Positions 48,551 to 56,311 of a DNA stretch of 64,000 nucleotides are shown piece by piece (position 1 is the stretch's first letter; every line of letters starts with the position of its first letter). The position numbers and the translations under genes were made by a program. Where the stretch lies: positions 31,056 through 95,055 of the forward strand of contig CACWWZ010000002.1 in assembly GCA_902764705.1 (NCBI GenBank), in the 5' to 3' direction. Under the pieces are notes generated by a model. It was not told where the DNA came from and searched no databases. It saw only the letters and a list, made by a program, of their open reading frames with translations. The stretch is from an uncultured Prevotellaceae bacterium (lineage in GTDB: Bacteria > Bacteroidota > Bacteroidia > Bacteroidales > Bacteroidaceae).

Positions 48551-50887
48551 TTATTTCAATTCGAATTCGCATTTTCCTACGATTTGGTCGGAGGCTGTAC
48601 CGACGAGCGCTTCGAACTTACCCGGCTCTGCTTTCCACTGATGAGTGCCCTCATCGTAGAAGCTCAGTGCCTCACGACCGACGGTCAGCGTCACCTCGCG
48701 GCTCTCGCCAGGCTCGAGGAACACCTTCTGGAATGCTTTCAGTTCCTTAACGGGGCGGTCGACGCTGGCCTTTTTGTCGCTGATGTAGAGCTGGACCGTC
48801 TCTGCTCCGGCACGGCTACCCGTGTTGGTGACGTTGACGGTAAAGGAAATCTGGTCGTCAGTTGTTAGCTGTTTGCTGTTGGCTTGGGGTTTGTCCAACT
48901 TAAACGTGGTATAACTCATACCGTGACCGAAGGCGAACAGCGGCTTTGAACTTTGCTCGCAACGCCACACTCTCCCTGAGAGACCTTTGACCTTTGACCT
49001 TTTAACTTTATCAGGTAGGTCAGCCCAGCGATAGCCCACATAGATACCCTCTTTGTATTCCTCGTCGATAATCTTATAGTCATCGCGCCACGTACCGGGG
49101 AAGGCTCCGAGGGCGTGGGCACCACAGTCGTCGAGACGCTGATACCATGTGAAGGGCAGTTTACCCGAGGGATTCACATCGCCACAAAGCACGCTGGCCA
49201 ACGCTTCACCGGCCTCAGAACCGATGAACCATCCCTGCACGATGGCAGGCACCTTGTCGGCCCAAGGCATAGCCACAGCATTACCGGAGATGTTCACAAA
49301 AACAATGTTTTTGTTTACTTTGACAAGGGCTTCAACCAATGCGTCCTGACCGTATGGCAGTCTATACTCCTTGCGGTCATGACCCTCACAGTCCTGATAG
49401 TCGCTCTTGTTCAAACCACCGAATACGATGACATAGTCGGCACCCTTGGCCTTCTCTACAGCCTCCGCCAGCAGCTCGTCGGCACTGCGGCTTTCGGCAA
49501 TGCTACGGCCCACTGTGACGCCATTGTAGCTTTGAACGGTATCGCCGACGTAGCCGCGGGCGTAGTCAATTGAAAGTTGAGAGTTGAGAGTTCTCTCTTC
49601 GAGAGTGTGGCGTTGCGAAGAAAGTTTAGAGGTGAGACCGTCGAGGGGGAGGATTTCGCGCTGGACCTTCAGCGACGAGGAGCCGCCGCCAACAGTCATC
49701 ATCTTGATGGCGTTCTCACCGACCACCAATATCCTCTTGGCATTCTTCATATCCAACGGCAACAGAGCCCCTTCCCGGAGGGGGCTATTCTTCAACAGCA
49801 CAATTCCTTCCTGGGCAATCCTTAGCGCTGCCTCGTAGTGGCTGTCAGAGCAAAGGAAACCATAGGGCTTCTGACGCTGCATCGTAGTGCGATAGAACAG
49901 TCGCAGCACGCGGCGCACCTTGTCGTCGAGCTCCTTGGTGGTGTATTTGCCTTCCTGAATCATACGCTTATAAGCCAGTGCCAGGTGGTAGTTGTCGTAG
50001 GCATTGGTGGCACCCATGGTCAGACCGTCGGTCCAAGTGCCAAACTCCATGTCGAGACCGTTACGGATGGCCTGGTCGGTGTCGTGGCAGCCGCCCCAGT
50101 CTGAAACGACGACGCCATCGTACTTCCAGTCGCCCTTAAGAATCTGGTTCAGCATGATGTTATTGTGACAGTTGTGTTGGTCGCGATAGAGGTTATATGC
50201 TCCCATAATGCCCCATGTACCAGCTTCGGTGACAGCGGCCTTGAAAGCGGGCAGATAGATCTCGTGCAGGGCACGGTCGCTGACCACGACATTTACCTGA
50301 TGGCGATATTCTTCATCGTTGTTCAGGGCATAGTGCTTCACACAGGCTGCCACCCCCTTCGACTGTAGCCCCTGAATGTAGGGCACCACCATGCGCGATG
50401 CCAGCCAGGGGTCTTCACCCATATACTCGAAGTTGCGGCCTCCGAGCGGGGTGCGGTTGATATTCACGCCAGGCCCCAGAATCATCGACTTGCCGCGATA
50501 GAGGGCCTCTTCGCCCAGACTCTCACCATAGAGTCGGGCCATCTGCGGGTTCCATGTTGCTGCCAGACAGGTCAGTGCGGGGAATGCCACACATGAGTCG
50601 TTCGACTGTCCGGCCTGTTCCCATTCGTCCCACAGCACGTCGGGGCGCACTCCGTGAGGTCCGTCGTCCGTCCAGAAGTCGGGGAATCCCAGCCGCTTCA
50701 CTCCAGGACTCGAGAACTTCGACTGCGCATGGATAACAGCAATCTTCTCGTCGAGTGTCATGCGGGCCAAGGCATCGTCGATACGCTGCTCCACGGGCAC
50801 CGTCTCGTCGAGATACTTAGGTAATGTCTGAGCCTGAGCACTGGCAGTCATCATAAGCGACAATAATATACTTTGAACTTTAAACAT
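48551..50887 (-). CDS. GH3 beta-glucosidase
   Basis: A 778-residue exported family 3 glycosidase releasing glucose from oligosaccharides. Signal peptide to about 20 (TASAQAQ). N-terminal TIM barrel with KHYALNN (183-189) and nucleophile Asp263 in VVVSDWGG. The alpha/beta sandwich contains VVFGGLNKSDYQDCEGHDR, and a fibronectin III-like domain closes the protein (about 690-770). Three insertions of repeat origin lie in frame: residues about 366-374 (NSPLREGAL, GC hairpin), 421-440 and 631-650 (heptads with a shared 18-nt head). The first residues (MFKVQS) are also repeat-derived. Last enzyme of the glucan operon; final step of glucan breakdown. Confidence 0.92.
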   Translation of the reverse strand: MFKVQSILLSLMMTASAQAQTLPKYLDETVPVEQRIDDALARMTLDEKIAVIHAQSKFSSPGVKRLGFPDFWTDDGPHGVRPDVLWDEWEQAGQSNDSCVAFPALTCLAATWNPQMARLYGESLGEEALYRGKSMILGPGVNINRTPLGGRNFEYMGEDPWLASRMVVPYIQGLQSKGVAACVKHYALNNDEEYRHQVNVVVSDRALHEIYLPAFKAAVTEAGTWGIMGAYNLYRDQHNCHNNIMLNQILKGDWKYDGVVVSDWGGCHDTDQAIRNGLDMEFGTWTDGLTMGATNAYDNYHLALAYKRMIQEGKYTTKELDDKVRRVLRLFYRTTMQRQKPYGFLCSDSHYEAALRIAQEGIVLLKNSPLREGALLPLDMKNAKRILVVGENAIKMMTVGGGSSSLKVQREILPLDGLTSKLSSQRHTLEERTLNSQLSIDYARGYVGDTVQSYNGVTVGRSIAESRSADELLAEAVEKAKGADYVIVFGGLNKSDYQDCEGHDRKEYRLPYGQDALVEALVKVNKNIVFVNISGNAVAMPWADKVPAIVQGWFIGSEAGEALASVLCGDVNPSGKLPFTWYQRLDDCGAHALGAFPGTWRDDYKIIDEEYKEGIYVGYRWADLPDKVKRSKVKGLSGRVWRCEQSSKPLFAFGHGMSYTTFKLDKPQANSKQLTTDDQISFTVNVTNTGSRAGAETVQLYISDKKASVDRPVKELKAFQKVFLEPGESREVTLTVGREALSFYDEGTHQWKAEPGKFEALVGTASDQIVGKCEFELK
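48957..48998 (-). repeat. Head-plus-heptad element in the GH3 gene, copy 1
   Basis: Head TCGCAACGCCACACTCTC (48957-48974) followed by GAGAGAC and CTTTGAC, CTTTGAC, CTTTTAAC words. The identical 18-nt head in inverted orientation is at 49601-49618. Confidence 0.85.
49569..49632 (-). repeat. Head-plus-heptad element in the GH3 gene, copy 2
   Basis: GAAAGTT, GAGAGTT, GAGAGTT words followed by head GAGAGTGTGGCGTTGCGA (49601-49618), the exact reverse complement of copy 1. Encodes KLSSQRHTLEERTLNSQLS in frame. Confidence 0.85.
49766..49786 (-). repeat. GC-rich hairpin in frame in the GH3 gene
   Basis: AGCCCC-TTCCCGGAG-GGGGCT arms with near-perfect symmetry, encoding part of NSPLREGALLP. Confidence 0.6.
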
Positions 50888-50890
50888 ATA

Positions 50891-50935
50891 GCGGTAGCAA
50901 ATTTTTCACTTTTCACTCTTCACTCTTCACTTTTT
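50891..50935 (-). repeat. Head-plus-heptad element filling the GH16/GH3 junction
   Basis: Head GCGGTAGCAAATT then TTTCACT, TTTCACT, CTTCACT, CTTCACT up to the GH16 stop (TGA, 50927-50929), which belongs to the last units. The head ends three bases before the GH3 ATG. The first 20 nt match the copy at 21135 exactly. Confidence 0.92.
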
Positions 50936-52039
50936 CTGAAATACGCGGACGTAGTCTACTTCCATCGTAGCAGGCAGGGCACCCTCGTCAATGCCGTAGG
51001 CACCGCCCCAGTCGCCACCCCATGCCAGGTTCAGAATGACATAGAACGGGTCGTCGTAGGGCCAGTCGTCGCGACCCAGACCGCGATTGTCGTAAGACAG
51101 CTGTATTTTGCCGTCGACATAGGTCGTGATGTTCTCGTGCGTCCACAGGATGGCATAGGTGTGGAACTCGTCCTCGGCACCGCCACAATACATCTCGTGG
51201 GTCACCTGTGTGCCCTGTGTGTGTACGTGGGCGTTGGCATGCAGGCTGCTGGACACATAGTTGGCATGTCCTCCCACTTCCTCCATGATGTCGATCTCGC
51301 CGTCAGCGGGCCACGAGGTGAAGTTGACGGGCATCATCCAGAATGCGGGCCACGTGCCCTTACCCTTCGGCAATTTGATCGAGGCCTCGATGTAGCCATA
51401 GCTCCATCCTTCTTTTACCTTTGCATAGACGCGGCCGGAATAGATCTTGCCGTTCTCCTTCAGCGCCGTGATGCGCAGCTTGCCATCCCGCACCTCCGTC
51501 ACGAGGTTACCCTCGGGAGTCTTGTGGTTTACATATTCCTGCAACTCGTTGTTGACGCGCCCTTTGCCCCACACTTCATGGGTCCAGTCGGTGGCATTCA
51601 GCTCCGAGCCGCTGTTGAACTCATCGTTCCAAACCAGCTTATAGCCTTCAGGAGCATTCGAATTAAGGGATGCCTCCTGGGTCACAGCGATGCTCTTTCG
51701 GGCAGTCCCCGACATGAGGACTACTGCGCCGGTACGCACGTAGGCCGTGGGATTCTCTTCTACCTTGACCGTCACCGTACCCGACGGGCTATTGGTGTTC
51801 TCATAGCTTACCTTGATGAAGCTTTCCGTAGCGTAGACACCCCATTCCTTGGCTGTGGTGCCGACATTGAAGGTAGCAGTACCTCCAACCTCCGAGAAAC
51901 TCAGACTTTCCTGAGAGGCAGTGATGGTGGCATCGGGAGCTGCGTTGCCCTCGTAATACGTGTACTTGTCGCTCTCGCTGCAGCCCATGAGGGCTACAGC
52001 TGCTGAGAGCAATAATGTATTGATCATATTCTTTTTCAT
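50927..52039 (-). CDS. GH16 endo-beta-glucanase lipoprotein with BACON-like domain
   Basis: A 370-residue surface or periplasmic lipoprotein (Cys20 in VALMGC). Residues about 40-122 form a BACON-like beta sandwich (ISITASQESLSFSEVGGTATFNV type, ending KSIAVTQEA). The GH16 domain follows (132-370) with catalytic Glu248, Asp250 and Glu253 in GEIDIMEEVG, WPAFWMMP, and the C-terminal MEVDYVRVFQKK. The pattern matches laminarinase-like GH16 (beta-1,3 or mixed-link glucan). It lies between the binding protein and GH3 and starts the extracellular cutting in this locus. Confidence 0.94.
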   Translation of the reverse strand: MKKNMINTLLLSAAVALMGCSESDKYTYYEGNAAPDATITASQESLSFSEVGGTATFNVGTTAKEWGVYATESFIKVSYENTNSPSGTVTVKVEENPTAYVRTGAVVLMSGTARKSIAVTQEASLNSNAPEGYKLVWNDEFNSGSELNATDWTHEVWGKGRVNNELQEYVNHKTPEGNLVTEVRDGKLRITALKENGKIYSGRVYAKVKEGWSYGYIEASIKLPKGKGTWPAFWMMPVNFTSWPADGEIDIMEEVGGHANYVSSSLHANAHVHTQGTQVTHEMYCGGAEDEFHTYAILWTHENITTYVDGKIQLSYDNRGLGRDDWPYDDPFYVILNLAWGGDWGGAYGIDEGALPATMEVDYVRVFQKK

Positions 52040-52052
52040 AGATTAAATTGTT

Positions 52053-54551
52053 TTATTCTGCTTTCTCAAAAATGATATCACTAATGACAATGTTGGTGCC
52101 GATGGGTGAACCGCCAAAGTCGAAGAACAGCGACAGGGCGTGGGCATCGTTCTTGGGCAGCGTGACACCCTTCATCGTGTAGACGAATGGCTCGTCGGCT
52201 TTCACATCGTGACGGTCGGCAAAGTAGAAGTTGTCGTCGTGCTTGGTACCATTGGCCTCGTCCGTTTGCGTCAGCTTGATTGTCACACCATTGCAATCCT
52301 GATCAGCCAGGATGGTGCACTGGAAGTTATAGGCATCGTTCTGAGCAGTAGACAACTTGGTATTGATGGGGAACTGTCCCTGCCACTGGCTGCCGCCCAT
52401 ACCCTCTGGGATGGTCAGACTCCATTTGTTGCCGTCGTGCTTCCATGTGGGATCGCCAATCTGCGACCAGCTGTCGTTTGCAAACCATGGGGTGACGCTG
52501 ATAAAGTCTGTACCATTGTCAACACCCTTCCACAGGTTGTTTGCATCGTCGTAAGAGAGCACCACAGCCTCCTCAAAGTAAATCTTGCTAATCTTGATAT
52601 TCGTGCCGATGGGTGAACCGCCGAAATCGAAGAACAGCGACAGGGCGTGAGCATCGTTTTTGGGTAGCGTGACAGCTGTAGCTTTGTAAATAAACGGTTC
52701 GTCAGCCTTGATGTCGTGACGGTCTGCGAAGAAGAAATTATCGTCGTGCTTGGTACCGTTAGCCTCGTCTGTTTGCGTCAGCTTGATAGTCACACCATTG
52801 CAATCCTGATCAGCCTCCAGTACAAGATAGAAGTTGTACTTCTTACTCATACTTGCTGTCAGCGAAGTATTGATAGGGAACTGTCCCTGCCACTGGCTGC
52901 CACCCATACCTTCAGGAAGAGTGAGTGTCCACTCGCCATTTTCGTGTTTCCATGTAGGATCACCAATCTGGCTCCAGCTGTTATCAGCAAACCAAGGAGT
53001 GACACTGATAAAGGCATCGCCGCTTTCTACGGCCTTCCAGAGGTTAGCGGGAGAGTTGACATCCCAGTCCATTGTGGGCTTGTCGGGATTGTCAGGATTG
53101 TCGGGATTATCGGGCAGCTTGGTACCGTCGTCATTGGCATGGTCTTTCAGCACGATGTTGCTGATGTTGACATGTGTCTCGCCTGTGGCGTGGCCGAAGT
53201 CGAACACAAGCTTGACGGGGCTCAGGTCCTTACCTGGCACGTCGCTCTTCCAGAAGATGTAGTCCTCGCCAGCCTTCAGGTTCACCTGGTGCTCGTCGAT
53301 AATGACTTCCGAGTCGTCCTCGTTGGTCAGCTTCACCACAACGCCGTCGATGTCGCGGTCGCTGTTGAAGATGCACGAGAAGTCGTAGTTGATGCTGGAC
53401 GTGGCGACGAGATTGGTATGGAAGTGTACCTGTGCCTGCCACTCTGAATAGCATGCCTCTGGGATGTTGACAGTATAGTCGTTATTGCCCATCTCGAAGA
53501 GCGAAGCGAAGAGGTCGGTCTGCTCGTTACCCCAACTCGGATCGGGATTATAGTAGAACGACATCGTGGGAGTGATGCCCTTCCACATATTGAAGTCGCT
53601 GTTGGGGTCGAAGCCGGTAAACTCCTTCTCAGCCTCCTGTGAGGTGAAGATGAAGTGCCAGGCAATGGCACCGGGATTGTCGTAGACCAGCACGAGCTTG
53701 GTGGTCGTCAGTGTCTCTATGCGGAAACGGGGATTCTCGTACTGCTTGTCGTCGCTGATGTAGGGAAACTCGGTATTGGGTGCCAGCACAATATAGGTGC
53801 AGCTGTTACCATCGGCATCGACACCTGCCTCAAAGCTCCATGTGGATGTCTGGTTGCCAATGGCAACATCCACGTCCTCTACATCATTCTGAGTGTTCCA
53901 TTTGGTTACACCTTTATTGATATAGGTCAGACCATCGGCACCGGCATCGTAGGTGAAGCTACCGCCCTTGGCATTGTCCTCAAAGAAGATAATGCGGTCG
54001 TCATACATACCTGTAGCCTTCTTCTCGTCAGGGGCTGCAGACCACCACTCTGTACCGGCTGTTCCCGAAGGACCGCAGGCCAGGTGACCGGCCTCCTTAT
54101 TGGCGAAGCGCCACTGCTTGTCTTTGATGCGACGCAGTTCGCCAGAATAATTGATGATGGTATTGTTGAAAGTATAATCTTTCTTTACGCTACCCTGGCT
54201 GAAGCCGTTGCGGTTGGCCAGCTTCAACTCTACGGTATGTGTACCAGCCTCGGTGTTTTTATAACCGACTTCCTGCAAGGTGGAATATTGTGTGCCGTCG
54301 AGAATCCATATGGGATACGTACCTGCCTTTGGAGAATAACTGGCTATCATCTGGTTCGTCTCCTGATCGACGCTGATCTGGAAGTCGACACCGTCAATTG
54401 AAGGAATGCCGTGGGGATCTGCTCCCTCGAAACTGTCGGGCGAGCAGGAGGTGAGAAGGCCCACCCCAAGCCCTCCCAAAGGGAGGGACATTAAGAAAGT
54501 ACTGGAAGCAACAAGTACAGTACCGATTTTCTTTCTGATATTTGTTTTCAT
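52053..54551 (-). CDS. Surface glycan-binding lipoprotein with tandem CBM-like modules
   Basis: An 832-residue lipoprotein (Cys36, GLLTSCS) occupying the SusE/SusF position. N-terminal Ig/PKD-like region (about 50-130), then a middle region (about 140-300), then three carbohydrate-binding-module-like repeats: a divergent one at about 310-450, and two nearly identical ones at about 510-665 and 672-832 sharing SVTPWFA, NDSWSQIGDPTWKH, PEGMGGSQWQGQFPIN, ADQDCNGVTIKLTQTDEANG. A Pro/Asn/Asp linker (DNPDNPDNPDKP) precedes the duplicates. The near-identity suggests a recent duplication. The signal peptide hydrophobic core (SLPLGGLGVGLL) comes from a GC-rich palindromic element. Likely role: tethering glucan at the surface. 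Confidence 0.85.
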   Translation of the reverse strand: MKTNIRKKIGTVLVASSTFLMSLPLGGLGVGLLTSCSPDSFEGADPHGIPSIDGVDFQISVDQETNQMIASYSPKAGTYPIWILDGTQYSTLQEVGYKNTEAGTHTVELKLANRNGFSQGSVKKDYTFNNTIINYSGELRRIKDKQWRFANKEAGHLACGPSGTAGTEWWSAAPDEKKATGMYDDRIIFFEDNAKGGSFTYDAGADGLTYINKGVTKWNTQNDVEDVDVAIGNQTSTWSFEAGVDADGNSCTYIVLAPNTEFPYISDDKQYENPRFRIETLTTTKLVLVYDNPGAIAWHFIFTSQEAEKEFTGFDPNSDFNMWKGITPTMSFYYNPDPSWGNEQTDLFASLFEMGNNDYTVNIPEACYSEWQAQVHFHTNLVATSSINYDFSCIFNSDRDIDGVVVKLTNEDDSEVIIDEHQVNLKAGEDYIFWKSDVPGKDLSPVKLVFDFGHATGETHVNISNIVLKDHANDDGTKLPDNPDNPDNPDKPTMDWDVNSPANLWKAVESGDAFISVTPWFADNSWSQIGDPTWKHENGEWTLTLPEGMGGSQWQGQFPINTSLTASMSKKYNFYLVLEADQDCNGVTIKLTQTDEANGTKHDDNFFFADRHDIKADEPFIYKATAVTLPKNDAHALSLFFDFGGSPIGTNIKISKIYFEEAVVLSYDDANNLWKGVDNGTDFISVTPWFANDSWSQIGDPTWKHDGNKWSLTIPEGMGGSQWQGQFPINTKLSTAQNDAYNFQCTILADQDCNGVTIKLTQTDEANGTKHDDNFYFADRHDVKADEPFVYTMKGVTLPKNDAHALSLFFDFGGSPIGTNIVISDIIFEKAE
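54456..54488 (-). repeat. GC-rich palindromic element in the SGBP signal peptide
   Basis: The minus strand reads TCCCTTTGGGAGGG, then CTTGGGGTGGGCCTT. It encodes SLPLGGLGVGLL, the hydrophobic part of the lipoprotein signal. It is in inverted orientation to the copy at 54607-54640. Confidence 0.88.
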
Positions 54552-54596
54552 ATATTTCTCTTTCTTTAGTATTTATTCTCTTTACAAGTCTATCTT

Positions 54597-54640
54597 CCCC
54601 CTCCCCCCTTCCCTTTGGGAGGGGTTGGGGGTAGGCTTTA
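54597..54640 (+). repeat. GC-rich palindromic element at the susD stop
   Basis: Plus strand TCCCTTTGGGAGGGG, then TTGGGGGTAGGCTTTA, ending in the TTA that is the susD stop (54638-54640). It pairs with 54456-54488 at about 25 of 29 positions. Confidence 0.88.
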
Positions 54641-56227
54641 ATAGTTGTTCGGTTTGAGCGTGTGGTCGGCATCGAGCTCGCTCTGCGACAGTGGAATATG
54701 CTTCTTCGAAGGAGTCCACGAGTTGGTGCGGTAGCCGTAGCTATCGGGAACGAGTACGGTGGTTGCCTTCTGCGTGGCACCGCTGATACCCTCGGCACGT
54801 ACGAGGTCGAAGTAACGCTTGCCCTCGCCGCAGAACTCCAGATGACGCTCGGTCAGGATGTCGTCGATGGTGACACCGTTCAGCGCAGGCAGTCCTGCAC
54901 GGGCACGCACCTCGTTCACATAGCCGGCAGCTTCCGACACGCTACCACCCGTCTGCAACAGCAACTCAGCGGCATTCAGCAAGGTCTCTGCATAGCGATA
55001 GATACGCTTGTTGTTGTTGTAGTTCAGGTTCTTCGAAGTCGGACAGTCCTGATTGTTCTTACTCTGCGGACGATACTTGCCGTGCCAGATATGGGTGTCC
55101 TGATAACGCTCGGTATAGGTGTAGCCGCGCACATCCCAACAGGTAGCATTGCGACGCAGGTCGTTCTCGGCATACATATTGTAAGCCTCTAAGCGCATGG
55201 GCAGGAAGCCCCAACCGTCGTTACCACCGTCCCAGCCGTCGCCGCCCTTCCAGCTGTTGGGCGAGCAGAGTGTGGGGAATACGGTGCCGCCGGCATTCTT
55301 GGCAGCATCACCCCAGTCGCGCTGGGCCTGGTCGTCGTTGTAGTTGATCTCGAAGATGCTCTCTGCGCACCACTCGCCACTCTCGTCCCACAGGTTGTCG
55401 AAACTGGGGTTCAGCGCGTAGCTGCCGTCGCTGATAATCTGCTTCATATAGTCGAGGGCTTTCTGATAACGGGCGCTGTCGTTCTGGTACATCACCATTT
55501 CGGCATAGAGCATCATGGCGAAGGCCTGGCTCACGTGACCGGCTTCGGCATTGCTCCAGCGCATAGGCAGCACATTCGAAGTAATAATTTCCTCCAATTC
55601 GGGTACCAGCTGGTTGTAAATCTCGTCGGCCGTCAGCTGCGGAGCGGTATAGGGCAGCGAGAGGTTCTCCAGATAGAAAGGCACATTGCCGTAGTAGTGC
55701 CACAGGATATTGTAGTAGTACACGCGGAGCAGACGGGCCTGAGCATCCATCTGGTCAATGAACTGGGCCGAGAGGCGCTTGCCGCGGTTCCAACCGGCAT
55801 ACTTGATGGCGTCGTTACAGCGCTTGATGCCACTGTAGAAGTCGCCCCACAGCGTAGCCAGCGTATTGTTGGCGTCGCCCTCGAAATTAAACAGACGGTG
55901 CCAGTGCTGGTTGTCGGTATTGTCGGAGCCGCCAACCCAGAAGTCGTCACCCATAATCTCTGCGTCGACCGTCAGGTCGTTGTATGCCGTACCGTCCCAG
56001 TCGGGCCAGTGCAGGGGAGCATAGGCCGAGGCGAGGGCCTCGTTCAAGGTCTCCTCGGTGGTATAGTATTCTTCAAGAGGCTCACCCGTGGGGTTCTTCA
56101 CCTCCAGAAAGTCCTTGGTGCAAGAGGTGAGAAAGCCTACCCCAACCCCTCCCCAAGGGAGGGGCATTAAGATAGTACTGAGTCCTACAAGGGCAGTACT
56201 TATTTTCTTACTTATATTTGTTTTCAT
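54638..56227 (-). CDS. susD: SusD/RagB-family nutrient-binding lipoprotein
   Basis: A 529-residue outer-membrane lipoprotein that closes over the SusC pore to capture oligosaccharide. Start at 56227 (MKTNISKKISTALVGLST) gives a signal peptide with Cys36 in GFLTSCTKDFLEV; an upstream ATG at 56263 adds 12 residues. The fold is recognisable from NPTGEPLEEYYTTEETLNEALASAYAP, RVYYYNILWHYYGNVPFYLE, a TPR-like helical core and the ending YFDLVRAEGIS plus PLSQSELDADHTLKPNNY. The signal-peptide core PLPWGGVGVGFL is encoded by a GC palindrome. The first 36 residues are almost the same as those of the downstream binding protein. Confidence 0.94.
   Translation of the reverse strand: MKTNISKKISTALVGLSTILMPLPWGGVGVGFLTSCTKDFLEVKNPTGEPLEEYYTTEETLNEALASAYAPLHWPDWDGTAYNDLTVDAEIMGDDFWVGGSDNTDNQHWHRLFNFEGDANNTLATLWGDFYSGIKRCNDAIKYAGWNRGKRLSAQFIDQMDAQARLLRVYYYNILWHYYGNVPFYLENLSLPYTAPQLTADEIYNQLVPELEEIITSNVLPMRWSNAEAGHVSQAFAMMLYAEMVMYQNDSARYQKALDYMKQIISDGSYALNPSFDNLWDESGEWCAESIFEINYNDDQAQRDWGDAAKNAGGTVFPTLCSPNSWKGGDGWDGGNDGWGFLPMRLEAYNMYAENDLRRNATCWDVRGYTYTERYQDTHIWHGKYRPQSKNNQDCPTSKNLNYNNNKRIYRYAETLLNAAELLLQTGGSVSEAAGYVNEVRARAGLPALNGVTIDDILTERHLEFCGEGKRYFDLVRAEGISGATQKATTVLVPDSYGYRTNSWTPSKKHIPLSQSELDADHTLKPNNY
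56132..56164 (-). repeat. GC-rich palindromic element in the SusD signal peptide
   Basis: The minus strand reads CCCCTCCCTTGGGGAGGGG, then TTGGGGTAGGCTTT, giving PLPWGGVGVGFL. Opposite orientation to 56277-56310. Confidence 0.88.
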
Positions 56228-56276
56228 ATCATTTATTCTTTTATTGTAATATTCTATTTTCAAGTCTATCCAACCT

Positions 56277-56311
56277 CCCCTCCCTTTGGGAGGGGTCGGG
56301 GGTAGGCTTTA
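56277..56311 (+). repeat. GC-rich palindromic element at the susC stop
   Basis: Plus strand CCCCTCCCTTTGGGAGGGG, then TCGGGGGTAGGCTTTA, ending at the susC stop (56309-56311). It pairs with 56132-56164 at about 31 of 34 positions, leaving the 112-nt susD leader and start between them. Confidence 0.9.

Noticed and set aside
53083-53115. GTCGGGATT repeats in the glycan-binding protein as another element of the heptad class
   Set aside because: Nine-nt units in frame encode a common Asn-Pro-Asp linker, ordinary for multidomain surface proteins.
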